Assembly: GCA_013391845.1 (NCBI GenBank)
Contig: CP058414.1
Location: 1,226,501-1,290,500 of the forward strand
Source of the DNA: Pseudoalteromonas shioyasakiensis
Lineage (GTDB): Bacteria > Pseudomonadota > Gammaproteobacteria > Enterobacterales > Alteromonadaceae
DNA: 64,000 nt
Direction of reading: 5' to 3'
Below are positions 26,184 through 34,574 of the stretch, piece after piece (positions within the stretch are counted from its first letter, which is position 1; the number at the start of each line of letters is the position of its first letter). Under the pieces are notes generated by a model. It had not been told where the DNA came from and searched no databases. It saw only the letters and a program-made list of their open reading frames with translations. The position numbers were made by a program, and so were the translations under genes.

Positions 26184-28970
26184 ATGAGTAATTTACACGC
26201 GCTTACCGAGTCACTACATCAGTTAGGCCAAACCCGCTTCGAGAGCCTGTATAAAGGGCAAGCGGAGCAAGAGAAAATTATTAACTTATTGTCTTTAAGT
26301 GACTTTGCGTGGAATTGCTTACAGTCTCAACCAGACCTAAAAGATTGGTTACTAGATGATAATGAACTCACTAACCGTAAGATTGAAGCTCCGTTAAACA
26401 GTGCTGAAATTAGCGAACTTGACGACAATGCAGCGATGGCAAAGCTGCGCTTATATCGCGAAAAGTACTGGTTGAAAGTGGCTTTTCTTGATTTGTGTTG
26501 TGCTAACCCAATTGCTGACAGTATTGCTTATATCTCAGCGCTTGCAAACCAGCTTATCGATAGTGCTAATCAATGGGCATTTGCACAAGTAGCTAAAGTC
26601 AGCGGCATGCCGCTTGATGATGACGGTAATGCAATGCCAATGTTAGTTTTAGGCATGGGGAAACTTGGCGGAGGAGAACTTAACTACTCATCTGACATTG
26701 ATTTAATTTTCTCTTATCCACGCGATGTTGCAACACAAGGTGGTCGCCGCTCCATTGAAGCCCAGGTGTTTTATACTAAAGTGGCGCAAAAACTAATTAT
26801 GGCGCTTAACCAAACTACGGTAAATGGCCAAGTATTTCGGGTCGATATGCGTCTGCGCCCATTTGGTGAAAGTGGGCCTTTGGTGATGAGTTTTAATGCA
26901 ATGGAAGACTATTACCAAGAGCAAGGGCGTGAGTGGGAACGTTATGCCATGCTAAAAGGGCGTTTAATTGGTTCAGAAAATCGTTATTGGGACGAGTTTT
27001 ATGAATTGCTTCGCCCGTTCGTTTATCGTCGCTATATTGATTTCTCGGTGATTGAATCGTTACGTAAAATGAAGCAAATGATTGCTCAAGAGGTACGCCG
27101 AAAGCGCCTTACAAACAATATTAAATTGGGTGCAGGCGGCATTCGAGAAGTGGAGTTTATAGTGCAAGCTCTGCAAATGGTGCGAGGAGGGCGTGAAGCT
27201 AATTTACAAACTCAGTCATTATTGGTTGCTTTAAAAGAGCTCGTAAACAACCAAGTTATGTCGAATAAAGAAGCTGAGTTATTAACACAGAACTATTTAG
27301 ATTTACGTCAAATTGAGCAGTACCTACAGATTTTCGATGATAAACAAACGCAAACCTTGCCTGATGACGAGCTAAACCAACAACGTTTATGTTATTTGCT
27401 CAACAAAGAAGATTTTAATCAGTGTTTAATTAGCATTGAGCAGACCATGTCCCAAGTACATAGTGAATTCGAACAAGTGATTGGCTTTGAAAGTGAAACG
27501 GCGGATCCTTGTGAAAGTGAGTATATTAGCGCTTGGGAAATGACTGATGTTAGCCTGATGTGTGAGCCGAACCTTGATTGGCAACCGGCGCTTGAAGATT
27601 TTAAAGCGCGATTAACTAAGGCGAAAATTGGCAGTCGAGGTCGTGATATCCTCGATAAATTAATGCCGCTTTTACTTAAACAACTCACTGTAACTAAAGC
27701 GAGCTGTGATGCCTTTACCATGATTTGCCAAGTACTGAATAAGATCATTTCACGAACCGCCTACTTGGAGCTGTTATACGAAAATCCCGGTGCGTTAAAT
27801 CAGCTGGTTTCACTTTGTTGTCATAGTAAATGGATAGGTGAGCATATTTCTCGCTACCCAATTTTACTTGATGAGCTGATCGATCCTCAGGTGCTCTATA
27901 AACCGACGCCTCTGTCTGCTTACAAAAATGAAATTAGACAGTATTTCTTACGCATTGAGCATGGTGACTTAGAATTGCAAATGGAAGCACTTCGTCAGTT
28001 TAAACAAACACATCAATTACGTATTGCCGCAGCAGATGCAACAGGTGTTCTTAGTGTAATGAAAGTAAGTGATCACCTTACAGCGCTTGCTGAGGCTATT
28101 GTAGAGCAAGCTGTAAATATAGCATGGCATGCCTGTGTTGAGCGCTTTGGTCAGCCAGCGAATACTTCAGAGCAAGAAAAAGGCTTTGCAGTGATAGCGT
28201 ATGGCAAAACGGGCGGTTTTGAAGTCGGTTACGATTCAGATCTTGATCTTGTGTTTGTGCATAACCACGATGGTAGCAGTTACACTGATGGTGATAAGTC
28301 GATTGATTCTAGGCAGTTCTACTTAAAGCTGGCGCAGCGCTTAATGCACTTATTCAATACTCGCACCGCTTCTGGCATTTTGTATGAGCTTGATACTCGC
28401 TTAAGGCCTGAAGGAGCGTCTGGGTTACTGGCTATTAATCTAGAAAGCTTTTATCACTATCAACAAACTCAAGCATGGACTTGGGAGCATCAAGCACTAG
28501 TCCGCTCACGAATGATTTATGGGCAAACCTCATTGAGCGAGCGTTTTGCACAAATTCGCAAAGACGTTTTATGCCAAGCCCGCGATAATGAAAAGCTGAA
28601 AACAGATGTCGTTGAGATGCGTGAAAAAATGCGCGCTCACCTTGCTAAAGGGAATGATGAGCTATTTGACTTAAAACAAGATAGGGGCGGTATTACAGAT
28701 ATTGAGTTTATCACTCAGTACTTGGTGTTGAATAATGCTATGCAGCACCCTGAGCTAACTACTTGGTCTGATAATGTGCGTATTTTAGCTGATGCAGCTC
28801 GTTTGGATTGTATCAGTGAACAAATGCAGCAAGAGTTAATCGCTGCGTATATTGCGTATCGTTCACGCTATCATGTGATGAGTTTGAATCAGCAAGGGCG
28901 TTGTGCGCCACGTGCTGAGTTAACTCAGCACATCGACTTAGTAAGTCAGGCGTGGCAGCAGGTGTTTTAG
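26184..28970 (+). CDS. glnE: GlnE, glutamine synthetase adenylyltransferase/deadenylase
   Basis: 928 residues. Two nucleotidyltransferase domains are clear: N-terminal GMGKLGGGELNYSSDIDLIF (near residue 157; deadenylylation) and C-terminal AYGKTGGFEVGYDSDLDLVF (near 675; adenylylation). In the second, the first glycine pair of the usual GxGKLGG reads GKTGG. GlnE controls glutamine synthetase in answer to PII. AGAG lies about 10 bases before the ATG. The stop overlaps the end of the convergent TcpQ-domain gene by 4 bases. Confidence 0.95.
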   Translation: MSNLHALTESLHQLGQTRFESLYKGQAEQEKIINLLSLSDFAWNCLQSQPDLKDWLLDDNELTNRKIEAPLNSAEISELDDNAAMAKLRLYREKYWLKVAFLDLCCANPIADSIAYISALANQLIDSANQWAFAQVAKVSGMPLDDDGNAMPMLVLGMGKLGGGELNYSSDIDLIFSYPRDVATQGGRRSIEAQVFYTKVAQKLIMALNQTTVNGQVFRVDMRLRPFGESGPLVMSFNAMEDYYQEQGREWERYAMLKGRLIGSENRYWDEFYELLRPFVYRRYIDFSVIESLRKMKQMIAQEVRRKRLTNNIKLGAGGIREVEFIVQALQMVRGGREANLQTQSLLVALKELVNNQVMSNKEAELLTQNYLDLRQIEQYLQIFDDKQTQTLPDDELNQQRLCYLLNKEDFNQCLISIEQTMSQVHSEFEQVIGFESETADPCESEYISAWEMTDVSLMCEPNLDWQPALEDFKARLTKAKIGSRGRDILDKLMPLLLKQLTVTKASCDAFTMICQVLNKIISRTAYLELLYENPGALNQLVSLCCHSKWIGEHISRYPILLDELIDPQVLYKPTPLSAYKNEIRQYFLRIEHGDLELQMEALRQFKQTHQLRIAAADATGVLSVMKVSDHLTALAEAIVEQAVNIAWHACVERFGQPANTSEQEKGFAVIAYGKTGGFEVGYDSDLDLVFVHNHDGSSYTDGDKSIDSRQFYLKLAQRLMHLFNTRTASGILYELDTRLRPEGASGLLAINLESFYHYQQTQAWTWEHQALVRSRMIYGQTSLSERFAQIRKDVLCQARDNEKLKTDVVEMREKMRAHLAKGNDELFDLKQDRGGITDIEFITQYLVLNNAMQHPELTTWSDNVRILADAARLDCISEQMQQELIAAYIAYRSRYHVMSLNQQGRCAPRAELTQHIDLVSQAWQQVF

Positions 28971-29542
28971 CTTTTTAAGCGACGGCAGTTTTCGCGCACA
29001 TAAGCAGAGGGCAGCTCGGTTATTACCGCTGCTCTTTGCTTAAAGCAGAAGTAAGTGTAAACCTCATTTTCGAAATCATCGTTGATGGCGCGGCCAACTT
29101 GGTAAAGTGTTGAGACAAAATTACTATCAACGCGAAAATGGTCTTTTACCACATAGTCTTTACTTAAATACCAGTACAGCACGATATCTTCGTGGCGGGC
29201 ATAATCCGCGAGTACATCTTTTAGAGTATTACCACTTTCAAAACGACGTGGTTGAATCTCTCCAGTCCAGTTTGGCGATGAAGGATCGACTACTTTTTCA
29301 CGTTCAAAAAGTGCTACATCAAGGCTGGTTTCTGGCGTAGGCAATTTAAGAACGTACTTATCTCGTTCGTTATTTTTGTCATTTACTTGGTTACGTAGTG
29401 CTGCATAAAAGCGCGATAAGCCTTGTGCCGCAGCATTCTTAGTATCTTTCATGTCCATTACTGGACCACTACCGAATAAAAAGTAAATAGCAGCAGCAAT
29501 TAAAATAAATGCTAGTGATAAATGCTTAACCCAGAACCACAT
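28967..29542 (-). CDS. TcpQ-domain protein (toxin co-regulated pilus biosynthesis Q type)
   Basis: 191 residues with one N-terminal membrane helix (LSLAFILIAAAIYFLFG). The C-terminal part has 'GNTLKDVLADYARHEDIVLYWYLSKDYVVKDHFRV..NFV.TLYQVG.A.NDDF', which fits the TcpQ domain: a short secretin-associated module that senses or binds outer-membrane pores in pilus systems. No pilus locus surrounds it, only glnE convergent and a lipid A acyltransferase upstream. The assignment to TcpQ is from memory of the pattern. Confidence 0.65.
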   Translation of the reverse strand: MWFWVKHLSLAFILIAAAIYFLFGSGPVMDMKDTKNAAAQGLSRFYAALRNQVNDKNNERDKYVLKLPTPETSLDVALFEREKVVDPSSPNWTGEIQPRRFESGNTLKDVLADYARHEDIVLYWYLSKDYVVKDHFRVDSNFVSTLYQVGRAINDDFENEVYTYFCFKQRAAVITELPSAYVRENCRRLKS

Positions 29543-29601
29543 TTCTAATACTCTTGTTGTTGATTAGCTTTATAAAACCATACAAACAGCAAAATGTCAC
29601 T

Positions 29602-30528
29602 CTACTTGTAATAAGAAGGGGCATTCTTGTCTGGACGGGTTTTAAAGCGGCGATGTAGCCACATGTACTGTTCTGGCGCTAAATCGATGGCTTGCTCCAT
29701 ACGTTGATTTACATGAGTAACATCAACAAGATCATCACCACTTGGGAAGTTTTCAAGAGCAGGTAACACTTCTAGGTGGTAGCGACCATTTTCATCACGA
29801 CGACTAGTTAAACTCACCGTTTCGCAGTTGCGGCTACTTGAAAATAGCAGCGTCCCCGTTGTTGTTGCAGCTTCTTTTACCGCATAAAAGGGGGCAAATT
29901 CACAGCGTTTACGGCCGTAATCTTGATCTGGCAAGTAGTAGCAAACTTTTTTATTTTTAAGTGCTTTTAATAAGCCTTTGACATCTTTTTTGCCAATTAA
30001 GTATTCGTTTGAACGAAGACGACCGTTAGTCGTGAAATATTCCATCAAAGGGTTATTGTGTGGGCGATAAAAGCCAATACCTTGGTGTTTTACACCCATA
30101 ATACGGCTCGCCATTTCTAAGTGTAAAAAGTGTGGCACAAGTAACAGCACACCTTTACCTGCTTGCTGAGCCTTTTCAAAGTGCTCAAGACCTTTAACTG
30201 AACCAAACACTTTATTGATACGCCACTGGGGCCACCACCAAGCCATGCCGGTTTCCATCATTGCAATACCGGTATTTTCCATATTTTTAAGTACTAATTC
30301 ACGTTGTTCATGTTCTGGCATATCAGGAAAACATAAACGAATATTCACTTCAGCAATATGACGGCGGCGCTTCATAAAACGGTGTACTAAACGACCAAGT
30401 AGTTTTCCAAGCGCTAGTTGTAATTTATGTGGTAACCAAGAGATAAGATATAAAAAGAACACGCCAACCCAAGTTAACCAGTAACGAGGGCCTAAAAAAG
30501 ACGCCTTAAAAGGAGATGAACTAACCAC
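29602..30528 (-). CDS. LpxL/LpxP/LpxM-family lipid A acyltransferase
   Basis: 308 residues. An N-terminal membrane helix (WLTWVGVFFLYLISWLP) precedes the acyltransferase core. The catalytic H-x4-E box occurs as 'VPHFLHLEMASRI', and 'YRPHNNPLMEYF' with 'RRFKTRP' at the end are family marks. It adds a secondary acyl chain (lauroyl, palmitoleoyl or similar) to Kdo2-lipid IVA on the inner membrane. Chain choice cannot be read from sequence alone. The GTG start sits 54 bases behind the tolC terminator. Confidence 0.88.
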   Translation of the reverse strand: MVSSSPFKASFLGPRYWLTWVGVFFLYLISWLPHKLQLALGKLLGRLVHRFMKRRRHIAEVNIRLCFPDMPEHEQRELVLKNMENTGIAMMETGMAWWWPQWRINKVFGSVKGLEHFEKAQQAGKGVLLLVPHFLHLEMASRIMGVKHQGIGFYRPHNNPLMEYFTTNGRLRSNEYLIGKKDVKGLLKALKNKKVCYYLPDQDYGRKRCEFAPFYAVKEAATTTGTLLFSSSRNCETVSLTSRRDENGRYHLEVLPALENFPSGDDLVDVTHVNQRMEQAIDLAPEQYMWLHRRFKTRPDKNAPSYYK

Positions 30529-30582
30529 AAAAAAATCTCTGAAAATAAAAAAGCTAGTTTAACTGTATGTCTTTAAAAATAC

Positions 30583-30609
30583 AAAAAAGCCAGCACGAGG
30601 CTGGCTTTT
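30583..30609 (-). terminator. Terminator of tolC
   Basis: On the minus strand AAAAGCCAGC, loop CTCGT, GCTGGCTTTTTT: a 10-bp inverted repeat with a T-run. It separates tolC from the acyltransferase gene downstream. Confidence 0.9.
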
Positions 30610-30635
30610 AAATAAGGACTCATTAGAAGAAATTA

Positions 30636-31976
30636 CTAGATTTCTTTTAAACCTTGGTTAATTGCCGCAAGGTCTTCGCTTGTTAGTGTACCAGCAGCTT
30701 GCTTCAAACGAAGTGTTGAAACAACATAGCGGTAACGAACGTTTGCTAAATTACTTTTTGCATTATAAAGGTTTTGCGTGCTGATCAGTACGTCTACGAT
30801 AGTACGTGTACCAACTTCAAAGCCTGCTTCAGTTGCTTTAAGCGCACTTTCAGCAGAAACAACAGCTTGTTGTAGAGCTTTATAAGTTGCGATGTCAGAT
30901 ACCACTTGGTTGTATGATGTGATAACTGAGCGGGTTACTGCACGTAAGCTTGCTTCTAAGTCTTCACTTGCCGCGACATAGTAAGCACGAGCTTGCTCAG
31001 TTGCAGCGGTAGTTGCACCACCTGAGTAGATAGGCAGGCTAAAGTTTACGCCAATTTTAGCACTATCTTCACGTGGCTTATGTGAGTTACTGTTTAAGTC
31101 AGTTAGGCTGTCACCATATGAAGCATTTAATGTTAGCTTCGGATAATGCCCCGCTTTTGCTAAATCGATTTGATCTTTAGCAATATCAACCGTGACTTTT
31201 GAAACTTGCAGATTTAAGTTGTTGTCTTTTGCAATTTCGATGTAGTCAGTTGACTGTTTTTTAGGTGCAACCGTTGAAAACGTTTCGGTATTCAACATAT
31301 CTAATTTAGCGTGGTATTTACCTGTGATTTCGCGAAGCTGCTCACGAGCTGTTTCAACACTATTCTTAGCAACAATTTCTTGCGCAACAGAGTTATCGTA
31401 CTGAGCTTGCGCTTCGTGAACATCAGTAATCGCTGTTAAACCAACCGCATAACGTTCTTTAGTTTGTTGCAATTGGCGCTCGATAGCGCGCTTTTCTGCT
31501 TGTACGAACTCAAGGTTATCGATTGCACTTAGTACGTTGAAGTAACCCTCAGCAACACGAACGATTAAATCTTGGCGAGCAAAGTCGTACTGAGCATTTG
31601 CTTGTAGTGCTTGTTTATCTGCAATACCAAGTGAATTCCATGCGCCTAAATCAAACAGTGTTTGGTTTAAGCTGATACTACGGCTAAATTCATCAGGATC
31701 ATAGTCATAACCAGTATAACCCGTTGCATCATTACCGTCATAAAGATCTGATTTGGTTGATTGATAACCAAGGCTTAAACCAATTTGTGGTAATAGTGCA
31801 CTTAACGCGCGATCGCTCTCATAGGCTTGCGCATCTGCTTGGGCTTTTGCTTTAAGTACGGTAGGATCGTTTGCCGTAGCAATCTCGTATACTTGCAGTA
31901 AGTCTTCAGCATAACTAGCTGTTGCAGTCAGTGCGCTTGAAAACCCGATCAGCGCAGCGAGTAGTGTTTTTTTCAT
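30636..31976 (-). CDS. tolC: TolC family outer membrane efflux channel
   Basis: 446 residues from the ATG at 31976 with signal peptide MKKTLLAALIGFSSALTATASYA. The mature protein opens 'EDLLQVYEIATANDPTVLKAKAQ', has two outer membrane efflux repeats with long helical stretches, and contains 'FDLGAWNSLGIADKQALQA' and 'VGTRTIVDVLISTQNLYNAKS', both TolC landmarks. It forms the trimeric outer channel for RND and type I export. The open frame extends 13 codons further upstream (to 32015); the signal peptide and AAGGA site favour the ATG. It is divergent from nudF, as in E. coli. Confidence 0.93.
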   Translation of the reverse strand: MKKTLLAALIGFSSALTATASYAEDLLQVYEIATANDPTVLKAKAQADAQAYESDRALSALLPQIGLSLGYQSTKSDLYDGNDATGYTGYDYDPDEFSRSISLNQTLFDLGAWNSLGIADKQALQANAQYDFARQDLIVRVAEGYFNVLSAIDNLEFVQAEKRAIERQLQQTKERYAVGLTAITDVHEAQAQYDNSVAQEIVAKNSVETAREQLREITGKYHAKLDMLNTETFSTVAPKKQSTDYIEIAKDNNLNLQVSKVTVDIAKDQIDLAKAGHYPKLTLNASYGDSLTDLNSNSHKPREDSAKIGVNFSLPIYSGGATTAATEQARAYYVAASEDLEASLRAVTRSVITSYNQVVSDIATYKALQQAVVSAESALKATEAGFEVGTRTIVDVLISTQNLYNAKSNLANVRYRYVVSTLRLKQAAGTLTSEDLAAINQGLKEI

Positions 31977-32126
31977 TGTTCGTTCAGTCCTTAGACAATT
32001 TTGTACTGTCACCATGGTACTCTTTTTTAATGAATAACCAAAAAAAAATTACGTAAATCTGCATGTCCAAGTGTAACAGAATATAATTGGCCGTAACATT
32101 TACTTAAAACGTAAAGGAAATAGTGA

Positions 32127-32759
32127 ATGAAAATATCAGCAATCTCACAATTTAACCATGATGACATAGAGTTAAAGCCGATTGAGCGTGTTTATGATGG
32201 TTTCTTTAAAATTAATACCTATCGCTTTCATCATGCATTGTTTGCTGGTGGTAAATCGGTAGAAGTTAAACGCGAAATATTAGAACGTGGTCATGCTGTT
32301 GCAGTACTTCCTTATGACCCTACGACCGACCAAGTTTTATTAATCGAGCAAATCCGAATAGGTGCGTTAGCATCCAAGCAGTCACCTTGGTTGCTTGAGT
32401 GTATTGCAGGCATGGCTGATGGCAGTACTGATTACGAAGATGTTGCTAAGCGAGAAGCATTTGAAGAAGCGGGCATTGAGCTTAATGAGCTAGAATTTAT
32501 GATGTCTTACCTTTCAAGCCCAGGTGGTACAACTGAGCGTTTGTATTTATATTTAGCACGCACTGACTTAGCTGGGTATCAAGGTGGAATTTTTGGTCTA
32601 GATAATGAAGATGAAGATATCAAAACTCATGTAATGTCATACGATGAGGCTATGTTACGTTTAGAGCAAGGTGAAATAGACAATGCTGCCACAGTTATCT
32701 CATTACAGTGGTTAGCACTGAATAAGCAACGTATACTGTCTGATTGGAAAAACTCATAG
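32127..32759 (+). CDS. nudF: NudF, ADP-ribose diphosphatase (Nudix hydrolase)
   Basis: 210 residues. The Nudix box G-x5-E-x7-REU-x-EE-x-GU appears as ADGSTDYEDVAKREAFEEAG with its flanks, near residue 100. Upstream 'VAVLPYDPTTDQVLLIEQIRIGA' is the ADP-ribose pyrophosphatase fold. It hydrolyses ADP-ribose to AMP and ribose phosphate. Order nudF-DUF1249-cpdA-yqiA-parE is that of E. coli. AAAGGAAATAGTG precedes the ATG. Confidence 0.93.
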   Translation: MKISAISQFNHDDIELKPIERVYDGFFKINTYRFHHALFAGGKSVEVKREILERGHAVAVLPYDPTTDQVLLIEQIRIGALASKQSPWLLECIAGMADGSTDYEDVAKREAFEEAGIELNELEFMMSYLSSPGGTTERLYLYLARTDLAGYQGGIFGLDNEDEDIKTHVMSYDEAMLRLEQGEIDNAATVISLQWLALNKQRILSDWKNS

Positions 32760-32768
32760 GGGATTATT

Positions 32769-33227
32769 TTGTCGTATGTCAGTGCCCAGCAGCGTTATAT
32801 TCAAAGCTTACCTAAGTATTTAACTTTGTGTGAGCATAACTATGTGCGTGCGCTTAAACTATTACCACATGAGCGTCGTGTAGGTCAGGAGCGAAAGGTG
32901 CAATTAGGCCATAGTACCTTTGCTGTTAAAGTTGACGATACAGCAAAATACACCACAGATATTTCTATTAGCCAAGAGGCGGGTAATTTAGCCTCAGTTA
33001 AGCCTTTGTATTTAACTGTGCGTATGTACCATGATGCGAAAGTAGCCGAAATTGTGCATCATGATTTTCATCAGCGTATTAAGCCTTCTTACGCTTATCC
33101 AAACCCGAACATGCATCAAAAAGATGAAAAATATCAGCTTAATGCCTTTTTGTATGACTGGCTGATTGCTTGTGTTGAAAATGGCCGAGCAGTTTTAAAT
33201 TGGGATGTAAACAATGGCTTGGTTTAG
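32769..33227 (+). CDS. DUF1249 (YqiB-like) protein
   Basis: 152 residues starting at a TTG with a strong AGGGGA site 5-6 bases upstream. It has 'YLTLCEHNYVRALKLLP' and 'VRMYHDAKVAEI' with 'YPNPNMHQKDEKYQLNAFL.DWL', all marks of DUF1249. The gene is 9 bases behind nudF and its end overlaps the start of cpdA by 14 bases. Function unknown. Confidence 0.88.
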   Translation: MSYVSAQQRYIQSLPKYLTLCEHNYVRALKLLPHERRVGQERKVQLGHSTFAVKVDDTAKYTTDISISQEAGNLASVKPLYLTVRMYHDAKVAEIVHHDFHQRIKPSYAYPNPNMHQKDEKYQLNAFLYDWLIACVENGRAVLNWDVNNGLV

Positions 33228-33996
33228 TAATGCCTACCATTTTGATAAAACAGCGCTAAAAGTCGCTCATATCACTGACTGCCATCTATCAAAAGATACT
33301 AGTGGTGAATACTTTAGCGTGAATACGGCAGCATATTTTGCGCGTTGTTTACAGGCTATTGCTGAGCAAAATGCGGATTGTGTGGTGTTTGGTGGTGATT
33401 TAACACAAGATCACAGCAGTGAGTCTTATCAGCTTTTTGCTAAGTTAATAGAAGACGCAGCGCTCAATTGTCCGGTATTTTGGCTGCCGGGTAATCATGA
33501 TGAACTTTTTGAATATGAAGCGCTTACAAGTTCACAAATTCTAAGTAGTAAACGTATTACCTTTTTAGGTGGGCAACTACTTTTGGTAAACTCAAAAGGT
33601 TCGACCCCTGCAGGCTGGGTAACACAAACACATTTAAATGAATTAAGCGAGGCGATAGGACAAGTCCCGAGCGTAGTGTTTTGTCATCATAATCCGCTAC
33701 CTATTCAGGCTTACTTAGATAAGCATATGTTAGAAAATGGTCCGCAGTTTTTAAATACCTGTGTCAACAGTCAGCAGTGTATTGGCGTGTTCCATGGCCA
33801 TGTTCATCATGAGTACACTCAAAACTACCGTGATCTCAGCGTGTTTGCGACACCAGCCAGTTCGATACAATTTACTAAGCACACCATGGCATGGCAGCAA
33901 GAGGACTTAGGCCCTGCATTTCGACTCATCAACTTAAACATTGATGGGCAACAAAATTTACTGTTAAGCACGGATGTAGTATGGCTAAACGAGTAA
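33214..33996 (+). CDS. cpdA: CpdA, 3',5'-cAMP phosphodiesterase
   Basis: 260 residues of the class III metallophosphoesterase fold. The metal ligand motifs are in order: ITDCHL (D-x-H), FGGDLTQD (GD), LPGNHDE (GNHD), CHHNP and FHGHVHHE (GHxH). Enzymes of this type hydrolyse cAMP and thereby damp CRP control. It overlaps the preceding DUF1249 gene by 14 bases and the following yqiA by 16. Confidence 0.92.
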   Translation: MAWFSNAYHFDKTALKVAHITDCHLSKDTSGEYFSVNTAAYFARCLQAIAEQNADCVVFGGDLTQDHSSESYQLFAKLIEDAALNCPVFWLPGNHDELFEYEALTSSQILSSKRITFLGGQLLLVNSKGSTPAGWVTQTHLNELSEAIGQVPSVVFCHHNPLPIQAYLDKHMLENGPQFLNTCVNSQQCIGVFHGHVHHEYTQNYRDLSVFATPASSIQFTKHTMAWQQEDLGPAFRLINLNIDGQQNLLLSTDVVWLNE

Positions 33997-34541
33997 TTTA
34001 TATACACGGTTTTAATAGCTCTGAGCAATCTTATAAAGCAGTTCGTTTTGGTAAGCATATGGCGCAATTCGATGTAGATTATCAGGTGCCGCGACTAACT
34101 CATGAGCCGTTACATGCAATTTTACAATTAGAACAACTGTTAAATGATGATACTGTATTACTAGGTAGTTCATTAGGCGGTTTTTATGCGACCTATTTGT
34201 CGCAACGTTATTCGATACCCGCGGTGGTAATTAATCCTGCGGTTCGCCCATTTGAGTTACTCGATAACTATTTAGGGGAAAATTATAACCCGTATCAAGA
34301 TAGTCACTATGAACTTGGTACTCGTCACATGGATGCATTGCGCAGTTTATATTTGCCGCAATTAGACACCCCTTCATTGATTTATTTGTTACAGCAAACG
34401 GGCGATGAAGTACTGCCTTTTCAGCAGGCGGTTAAATATTATTCTCAGTGTAAGCAACACGTTGAATTTGGAGGCGATCATAGTTTTATCGGCTTCGAAC
34501 AAACCTTTGCAAGTATTGTGGATTTTCTTAAAATCACGTAA
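33981..34541 (+). CDS. YqiA-like alpha/beta hydrolase (esterase)
   Basis: 186 residues. The opening RVIYIHGFNSSEQSYKAV is the oxyanion strand of the YqiA/YcfP family; the nucleophile elbow is GSSLGGFYATYL (G-x-S-x-G) and the catalytic His is in GGDHSFIGFE. E. coli YqiA shows esterase activity on short acyl chains. Its start lies inside the cpdA end, and parE follows 33 bases later. Confidence 0.88.
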   Translation: MAKRVIYIHGFNSSEQSYKAVRFGKHMAQFDVDYQVPRLTHEPLHAILQLEQLLNDDTVLLGSSLGGFYATYLSQRYSIPAVVINPAVRPFELLDNYLGENYNPYQDSHYELGTRHMDALRSLYLPQLDTPSLIYLLQQTGDEVLPFQQAVKYYSQCKQHVEFGGDHSFIGFEQTFASIVDFLKIT

Positions 34542-34574
34542 AACATAGCTAAGCGCATAAAAGATATAAAAACT

